Source of the DNA: Candidatus Ruminococcus avistercoris
GTDB lineage: Bacteria; Bacillota; Clostridia; Lachnospirales; Lachnospiraceae
Length of the DNA: 64,000 bases
Reading direction: 5' to 3'
Assembly: GCA_019120315.1 (NCBI GenBank)
Contig: DWVJ01000034.1
Span: 121,455-185,454, forward strand
Of this stretch, positions 58,699 to 64,000 are shown piece by piece. A program made the position numbers and the translations under genes. The notes beneath the pieces were generated by a model, which was not told where the DNA came from, did not search any database, and worked only from the letters and a program-made list of their open reading frames with translations. The stretch's first letter is position 1. Every line of letters starts with the position of its first letter.

Positions 58699-61329
58699 AT
58701 GGTAAAATGGGTTTATTTGTTCAAAGAAGGAAACGCTGACATGAGAAACCTGCTGGGCGGCAAAGGCGCCAACCTGGCGGAGATGACCAATCTGGGACTT
58801 CCGATTCCCCAGGGTTTTACAGTGACCACCGAAGCGTGCACCGACTATTATAAGAACGGAAAAGAGATCTCCCAGGAGATACAGGATCAGATTTTTGACG
58901 CGTTGAAAAAACTGGAGGAGCTGCAGGGCAAGACCTTCGGTGACGTGAACGATCCTTTGCTGGTGTCGGTGCGTTCCGGCGCCCGCGCTTCCATGCCCGG
59001 CATGATGGATACGATCCTGAATCTTGGCCTGAATGACGAGGCGGTGGAAGGATTTGCCAAAAAGACGGGAAATCCGCGCTTTGCCTATGACTCCTACCGC
59101 CGTTTTATCCAGATGTATTCCGACGTGGTAATGGAGGTACCAAAATCCTATTTCGAGAAGATCATCGACGAGGTGAAGGAGAAGAAAGGCATCACCTATG
59201 ACACCGAGATGACGGTGGAGGATCTGAAGGAGCTGGTAAACCGTTTTAAAGCAGTGTACAAAGACGCCATGAACGGAGAAGATTTCCCACAGGATGCGAA
59301 AGAGCAGCTGATGGGAGCGGTGAAGGCCGTGTTCCGTTCCTGGGATAACGACCGGGCCATCGTATACCGCCGGATGAACGACATCCCCGGCGACTGGGGA
59401 ACGGCGGTCAACGTACAGGCCATGGTATTCGGCAACATGGGCGATACCTCCGGAACCGGCGTGGCCTTTACCAGAAATCCGGCCACCGGAGAGAAAGGAA
59501 TCTTCGGAGAATATCTGATCAATGCCCAGGGCGAAGACGTGGTGGCAGGCGTGCGCACGCCCCAGCCCATCAGCCGCCTGGCTCAGGATCTGCCGGAATG
59601 CTACAAAGAATTTATGGATCTGGCCATGAAGCTGGAGAACCATTACCGGGATATGCAGGATATGGAATTCACCATCCAGGAGGGCAAGCTGTACTTCCTG
59701 CAGACCAGAAACGGCAAGCGGACGGCTCCTGCGGCACTGAAGATCGCCTGCGACCTGGTGGACGAGGGCATGATCACCGAAAAAGAAGCGGTGACCCGCA
59801 TCGAGGCCAAAGCGCTGGATCAACTTTTGCATCCCACCTTTGACAAAGATGCGCTGGCCAAGGGGACCCTGATCGGAAACGCGCTGCCGGCTTCTCCGGG
59901 TGCGGCGGCAGGAAAGGTTTACTTTACGGCAGAAGAAGCCAAGGCAGCCCATGAGGGCGGGGCACGGGTCATCCTGGTTCGTCAGGAAACCTCGCCGGAG
60001 GATATCGAAGGCATGCATGCATCGGAGGGGATTCTGACGGCCAGAGGCGGCATGACCTCCCACGCAGCCGTGGTGGCCAGAGGCATGGGTACGGCCTGCG
60101 TATCCGGCTGCGGCGAATTGAAAGTTTATGAGGAAGAAAAATATTTCCAGCTGGGTGATGTGACGGTGAAAGAGGGAGAGTACATTTCCCTGGACGGCAG
60201 CACCGGCAATATCTATCTGGGAGACATTCCTACCCAGGAAGCCTCCATCGGCGGCAACTTTGCCCGTATGATGGACTGGGCGGACAAGTACAGAAGACTG
60301 CGGGTACGGACCAACGCCGACACCCCGGCGGATACCCGCAATGCGGTGAAACTGGGCGCGGAAGGCATCGGACTGTGCCGTACGGAGCATATGTTCTTCG
60401 AGCCGGATCGGATTCCCAAGATCCGCAAGATGATCCTCTCCGACAGCCAGGAAGAGAGGGAAAAAGCCTTAAATGAGCTGATCCCCTACCAGAAGGGAGA
60501 CTTCAAGGCCATGTACGAGGCCCTGGAGGGAAGACCGATGACTGTGCGCTATCTGGATCCGCCCCTGCACGAGTTCGTTCCCACCACCGAGGAAGATATC
60601 GCCCAGATGGCACAGGAGATGGGTATCACCGAGGCGGAAGTACGGGCCAAATGCGACGAACTCCATGAGTTCAACCCCATGATGGGACACAGAGGCTGCC
60701 GTCTGGCGGTTACCTATCCGGAAATCGCCCGCATGCAGACCAGGGCGGTGATCGAGGCGGCCATTGAAGTCAAGGCGGAAAAAGGCTGGGATATCGTGCC
60801 GGAGATCATGATCCCGCTGGTTGGAGACAAGAAGGAACTGAAATTTGTCAAAGACGTGGTAGTGGAAACTGCGGAGCAGGTGAAGAAAGAAAAAGGTTCT
60901 GATATATCCTATCACATCGGCACCATGATCGAGATCCCGCGGGCGGCGCTGCTGGCCGGCGAGATTGCCGAAGAAGCTGAATTCTTCTCCTTTGGTACCA
61001 ACGACCTGACCCAGATGACCTTCGGTTTCTCCCGTGACGATGCCGGAAAATTCCTGGAAGCCTACTATAAGGCAAAGATCTACGAATCAGATCCCTTTGC
61101 CAGACTGGATCAAAGCGGTGTAGGCCAGCTGGTGGCGGATGCGGCCAGAAGAGGAAGACAGACCCGGCCGGATCTGAAGCTTGGCATCTGCGGCGAGCAC
61201 GGCGGAGATCCCAGTTCTGTGGAATTCTGCCATAAGATCGGCTTGGACTATGTGTCCTGCAGCCCCTACCGGGTACCCATTGCCCGTCTGGCGGCAGCAC
61301 AGGCAGCGATCAACAACAGCGAGGATTAA
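58699..61329 (+). CDS. ppdK: pyruvate, phosphate dikinase
   Basis: LLGGKGANLAEMTNLGLPIPQGFTVTTEAC; GGMTSHAAVVARGMGTACVSG. Confidence 0.96.
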   Translation: MVKWVYLFKEGNADMRNLLGGKGANLAEMTNLGLPIPQGFTVTTEACTDYYKNGKEISQEIQDQIFDALKKLEELQGKTFGDVNDPLLVSVRSGARASMPGMMDTILNLGLNDEAVEGFAKKTGNPRFAYDSYRRFIQMYSDVVMEVPKSYFEKIIDEVKEKKGITYDTEMTVEDLKELVNRFKAVYKDAMNGEDFPQDAKEQLMGAVKAVFRSWDNDRAIVYRRMNDIPGDWGTAVNVQAMVFGNMGDTSGTGVAFTRNPATGEKGIFGEYLINAQGEDVVAGVRTPQPISRLAQDLPECYKEFMDLAMKLENHYRDMQDMEFTIQEGKLYFLQTRNGKRTAPAALKIACDLVDEGMITEKEAVTRIEAKALDQLLHPTFDKDALAKGTLIGNALPASPGAAAGKVYFTAEEAKAAHEGGARVILVRQETSPEDIEGMHASEGILTARGGMTSHAAVVARGMGTACVSGCGELKVYEEEKYFQLGDVTVKEGEYISLDGSTGNIYLGDIPTQEASIGGNFARMMDWADKYRRLRVRTNADTPADTRNAVKLGAEGIGLCRTEHMFFEPDRIPKIRKMILSDSQEEREKALNELIPYQKGDFKAMYEALEGRPMTVRYLDPPLHEFVPTTEEDIAQMAQEMGITEAEVRAKCDELHEFNPMMGHRGCRLAVTYPEIARMQTRAVIEAAIEVKAEKGWDIVPEIMIPLVGDKKELKFVKDVVVETAEQVKKEKGSDISYHIGTMIEIPRAALLAGEIAEEAEFFSFGTNDLTQMTFGFSRDDAGKFLEAYYKAKIYESDPFARLDQSGVGQLVADAARRGRQTRPDLKLGICGEHGGDPSSVEFCHKIGLDYVSCSPYRVPIARLAAAQAAINNSED

Positions 61330-61385
61330 TCTTGCTTTTGATTTACTGCTGTCTTTTGAGCAGGAGGCGGTAAACGGATGAAGAT

Positions 61386-61418
61386 AAGCGTATCATTAGA
61401 GATAGTGATGCGCTTATT
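61386..61418. repeat. 33-bp direct repeat, copy 1 (also ppdK terminator hairpin)
   Basis: AAGCGTATCATTAGAGATAGTGATGCGCTTATT, identical to 62182-62214. Confidence 0.93.
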
Positions 61419-61506
61419 TTTTGCCAGGATTGCATATTTGAGCTGTTCTCCATTCCAGATACCGCAATCGCTTCCGTCCCCCTCTCCCTCTTTGCGGCTT
61501 CCTGGC

Positions 61507-61535
61507 TTGACCTGGTGGCATAAAATGAGTATAAT
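61507..61535 (+). promoter_or_regulatory. promoter of TA operon
   Basis: TTGACC - 17 nt - TATAAT, followed by imperfect palindrome TGGTTAGAATAATACTACCA (possible autoregulatory operator). Confidence 0.65.
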
Positions 61536-61578
61536 ATGGTTAGAATAATACTACCAAATACAAACGGGAGGTGTGGCA

Positions 61579-61866
61579 ATGATTATTCGTCCATCCGCAG
61601 CAATCCGCCAGAATTACAATGAGATTGCCGAAATGTGCAGAAAGACAGCAGAGCCGGTTTTCCTTACCAAGAATGGCGAGGGAGATTTAGTCGTTATGGA
61701 TATTGAAACCTTTAACCGCAGGGAGAAGATGCTGAAACTCCGTGAGGAACTGCTTGCAGTTGAGGAGGACAGGATGCACGGAAACAAAGGTTATTCTGTC
61801 GATGAAGTCGCAGCCATGATGCGCAGCGCAATCAAGGAGGCGACGGGTTGTGGAAAATCAGAGTAA
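61579..61866 (+). CDS. Phd/YefM-family antitoxin
   Basis: IIRPSAAIRQNYNEIAEMCRKTAEPVFLTKNGEGDLVVMDIETFNRRE. Confidence 0.9.
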   Translation: MIIRPSAAIRQNYNEIAEMCRKTAEPVFLTKNGEGDLVVMDIETFNRREKMLKLREELLAVEEDRMHGNKGYSVDEVAAMMRSAIKEATGCGKSE

Positions 61867-62167
61867 ATATCGTATCATCGTATCAGAGCAGACGACGCGG
61901 ATGCTTGTTTCCCACGCCGCTTTTTTGGCGCAGGTCAGTCTGGAAGCAGCGGAAAGGCTGACTGCGGAATTTGAAAAGACGGCAAATTCACTGGAAATCA
62001 TGCCCCAGAGATGCCCGTGGCTTTCCGGGGAATACATTCCTAAAAATGCCTACCGATTTATTTTGTTTGAAAAACGCTATATGATTATCTTTCAAATCAT
62101 AGACGATACCGTCTATGCGGATTATGTGGTGGATTGCAGGCAGGATTACGGATGGCTCATCCGCTGA
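61850..62167 (+). CDS. RelE/ParE-family toxin
   Basis: YRIIVSEQTTRMLVSHAAFLAQVSLEAAERLTAEFEKTANSLEIMPQRCPWL...YRFILFEKRYMIIFQIIDDTVYADYVVDCRQDY; overlaps antitoxin. Confidence 0.88.
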   Translation: MENQSKYRIIVSEQTTRMLVSHAAFLAQVSLEAAERLTAEFEKTANSLEIMPQRCPWLSGEYIPKNAYRFILFEKRYMIIFQIIDDTVYADYVVDCRQDYGWLIR

Positions 62168-62181
62168 CAACAAAATATCAG

Positions 62182-62214
62182 AAGCGTATCATTAGAGATA
62201 GTGATGCGCTTATT
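62182..62214. repeat. 33-bp direct repeat, copy 2 (TA operon terminator hairpin)
   Basis: identical to 61386-61418. Confidence 0.93.
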
Positions 62215-62426
62215 CTTTTTATATTGAACCGGGTTTTTTATAAAACTTCCGGAATCGGCAATAATAATATATATGATTAGTAAAATATTTTTTTATTGCC
62301 GATACGTGATATAATAACTGTAAATAGATGGAGGAAAGAGTGAAAAATAAAGTAGATTTTTGGACGCACCTATATAAGGGTTCATAAAAACCCTGATTTT
62401 AAGGCTATATAGCAATAAAATAAAGA

Positions 62427-63578
62427 TTAGTTATCGTTGCGCTTCACTAACTTAGAACTATCGTAACCAAGGCTTTCAAGATAAGCAAAAACATTGTCCT
62501 CATTGAGGACGACTTGCTCCACATGATTACGAGGATCCATCAATTCCTCGTAGTCAGTAGGACTGAAGGGTTTCTTTTCAGATACCATGTGATAAATGCA
62601 GACCACCATCATTGGTTTTAGGTAATCGCCTGCTTTGGAAATCCGGACAGACTTTTTCTTCCCGGCGGATTCGTTGTTGGCAGGCGCAAGCCCACACCAG
62701 GAACATAGATGTTTTGCATCATCAAAAATGTTCATATCAACACCTGTTTCCGCAAGAACAATGGTGGAGCTTAACTCGGTCATTCCGGGCATGGTACTGA
62801 CAAATTCCACAAACTCATAATAAGGCTTGATGCGGACATAGAGTTCCACTTCGGTCTGGGTAATCATATCGTCAAGATATTCCAGATGCCCACGGGCAAG
62901 TTCAAGCTTTTTAGCCTGGTCTGCTTCAATATTGTAGCCTCTGATTGCTTCGATGATTTCATCCGACTTGGCTCTCGCCCCTTTTTTTATGAGTTTGCGG
63001 ACAGCTTTTTCATCCATGGAAGCAGCGGTATGTTCTAACAGATAAGACATGATTTCAGTCGCTGTCCTGCCGAAGGGATCAGAAAGCACACTGGCAATGC
63101 CGACATTGGAAACGGTCATACAGTTTTGGATGCGGTTCTTTTCAGAAGATTTCATGCAGACCAGTTTGAAACGGTACCTGGCAAGTTCCCTGAGCTGGCG
63201 GAAATCCTTGGGAGGAATAAAAGAACATCTGACAAGATCAAATTTGTAGAGGTCGGCGATCCATTTGGAATCCTTTTTGTCCGTTTTCTTGCCTTTGATG
63301 GCTTTGACATATTTGGGATGTGTGAGGCAGACATCGATGTCATTTTCGAGATAATTAAAAATAGGAATCCAATACTTGCCAGTGGATTCCATACAAACAT
63401 GAAAGCAATTATTCTCGATGAGCCAGTTGTGAAACCTTTGGATATCCGAGTTGATGGTTGAAAAAGATTTTTGTTTGTATTCGGATATTCCATCATTGTT
63501 AGTGATTACGATGGTTGCAACGATAACATTTTTGTGGACATCAAGTCCACAGCAGATGGAGTATTTTAACTTCATCAT
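62427..63578 (-). CDS. IS110-family transposase (DEDD RuvC-like domain + Tnp_20 domain)
   Basis: CGLDVHKNVIVATIV; CMESTGKYWIPIFNYLE; KGKKTDKKDSKWIADL; STMPGMTELSSTIVLAETG; CSWCGLAPANNESAGKKKSVRISKAG; start set at MMKLKYS. Confidence 0.93.
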   Translation of the reverse strand: MMKLKYSICCGLDVHKNVIVATIVITNNDGISEYKQKSFSTINSDIQRFHNWLIENNCFHVCMESTGKYWIPIFNYLENDIDVCLTHPKYVKAIKGKKTDKKDSKWIADLYKFDLVRCSFIPPKDFRQLRELARYRFKLVCMKSSEKNRIQNCMTVSNVGIASVLSDPFGRTATEIMSYLLEHTAASMDEKAVRKLIKKGARAKSDEIIEAIRGYNIEADQAKKLELARGHLEYLDDMITQTEVELYVRIKPYYEFVEFVSTMPGMTELSSTIVLAETGVDMNIFDDAKHLCSWCGLAPANNESAGKKKSVRISKAGDYLKPMMVVCIYHMVSEKKPFSPTDYEELMDPRNHVEQVVLNEDNVFAYLESLGYDSSKLVKRNDN

Positions 63579-63589
63579 AAGTATCACCA

Positions 63590-63790
63590 CCTTAAGAAAA
63601 AAGGAATAGCAACAGTGACTGTCATCCTGCGACTGAATAAACATGGTTTATTACCAATGATAAGAGTCCGGGCTCAAAGTCCCACTTGTTTGTGCTTGAA
63701 AGGATGACGGCACATATAAGTATACGGGGTCGAAATAAATTCGCCACTCCTCCTTCCGTGCTCTGTAGTATATTGCTATTCCTTATAAGA
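63590..63790 (-). ncRNA. candidate IS110 bridge RNA locus (upstream of the transposase)
   Basis: nested inverted repeats AAGGAATAGCAA/TTGCTATTCCTT (63601-63612/63773-63784), GTCATCCT/AGGATGAC (63621-63628/63701-63708), AATAAAC/GTTTATT hairpin (63636-63652). Confidence 0.4.
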
Positions 63791-64000
63791 ATTATAGATC
63801 AAAGAGTGGAGGGGCACAACTTTTTTCATAACTTGTTTGTGCCTTGAGAGAAGCGAAAGGAATGGTAAAAAGTATGAAAGTATCTGTTCCGCAAAGACGG
63901 GGACAGATTCAAGCGAGATTTTTATGAAGTGGTTAGATGAGGTTCGCCAAAGCACATGGAAGAGATAAAACAGCATTGTGAAAAAGTCATACAGATACTC

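Larger units (their letters stand above)
62370..63790 (-). mobile_element. IS110-family element (ends approximate)
   Basis: IS110-type transposase plus flanking noncoding structure; exact ends not determined. Confidence 0.75.

Noticed and set aside
58696-60390. 564-aa minus-strand ORF inside ppdK
   Set aside because: Antisense to a clear PPDK coding sequence; shadow ORF from codon bias.
62405-63784. Terminal inverted repeats of IS110 (TATAGCAATA near 62409 versus TATTGCTATT near 63771)
   Set aside because: Only a short partial match; classical IS110 elements lack TIRs, so ends were left approximate.
1-64000. CRISPR arrays, tRNA and rRNA genes
   Set aside because: No regularly spaced repeats and no tRNA or rRNA signatures were recognised; decisive check would be tRNAscan-SE, barrnap and a CRISPR finder.

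Overview
Chromosomal window from a Firmicute, Lachnospiraceae-like by gene content (inference). Most of it is ordinary housekeeping and metabolic genes: phnWX, thyA-folA, xpaC/telA-like pair, ispG, polC, purB, purA, thiM-thiE-HAD-thiD, T-box-thrS, a sugar ABC operon with a LacI regulator, an M16 peptidase, era-recO, glyS, PPi-type PFK and ppdK. Accessory or unusual content: (1) a DUF5717 / pseudo-Hsp70 (DUF5716-like) / TPR three-gene cluster; (2) a DUF5685-like protein with two Asp-rich motifs resembling squalene/phytoene synthases plus two CxxC motifs, translationally coupled to a J-domain/TPR protein with a nine-cysteine tail; (3) a complete 1.9 kb DDE insertion sequence with TIRs, an 8-bp target duplication and a hairpin-rich 3' noncoding tail; (4) a Phd/RelE-type toxin-antitoxin cassette bracketed by exact 33-bp direct repeats that are themselves terminator hairpins, one being the ppdK terminator; (5) an IS110-family element with a nested inverted-repeat region upstream of its transposase, a candidate bridge RNA locus; (6) two genes decayed by internal deletion and frameshift (phnW and an M20 amidohydrolase); (7) a possible pseudoknotted RNA between the J-domain gene and thiM. 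No tRNA, rRNA or CRISPR array was recognised. All family calls are from reading the translated sequences; no searches were run.
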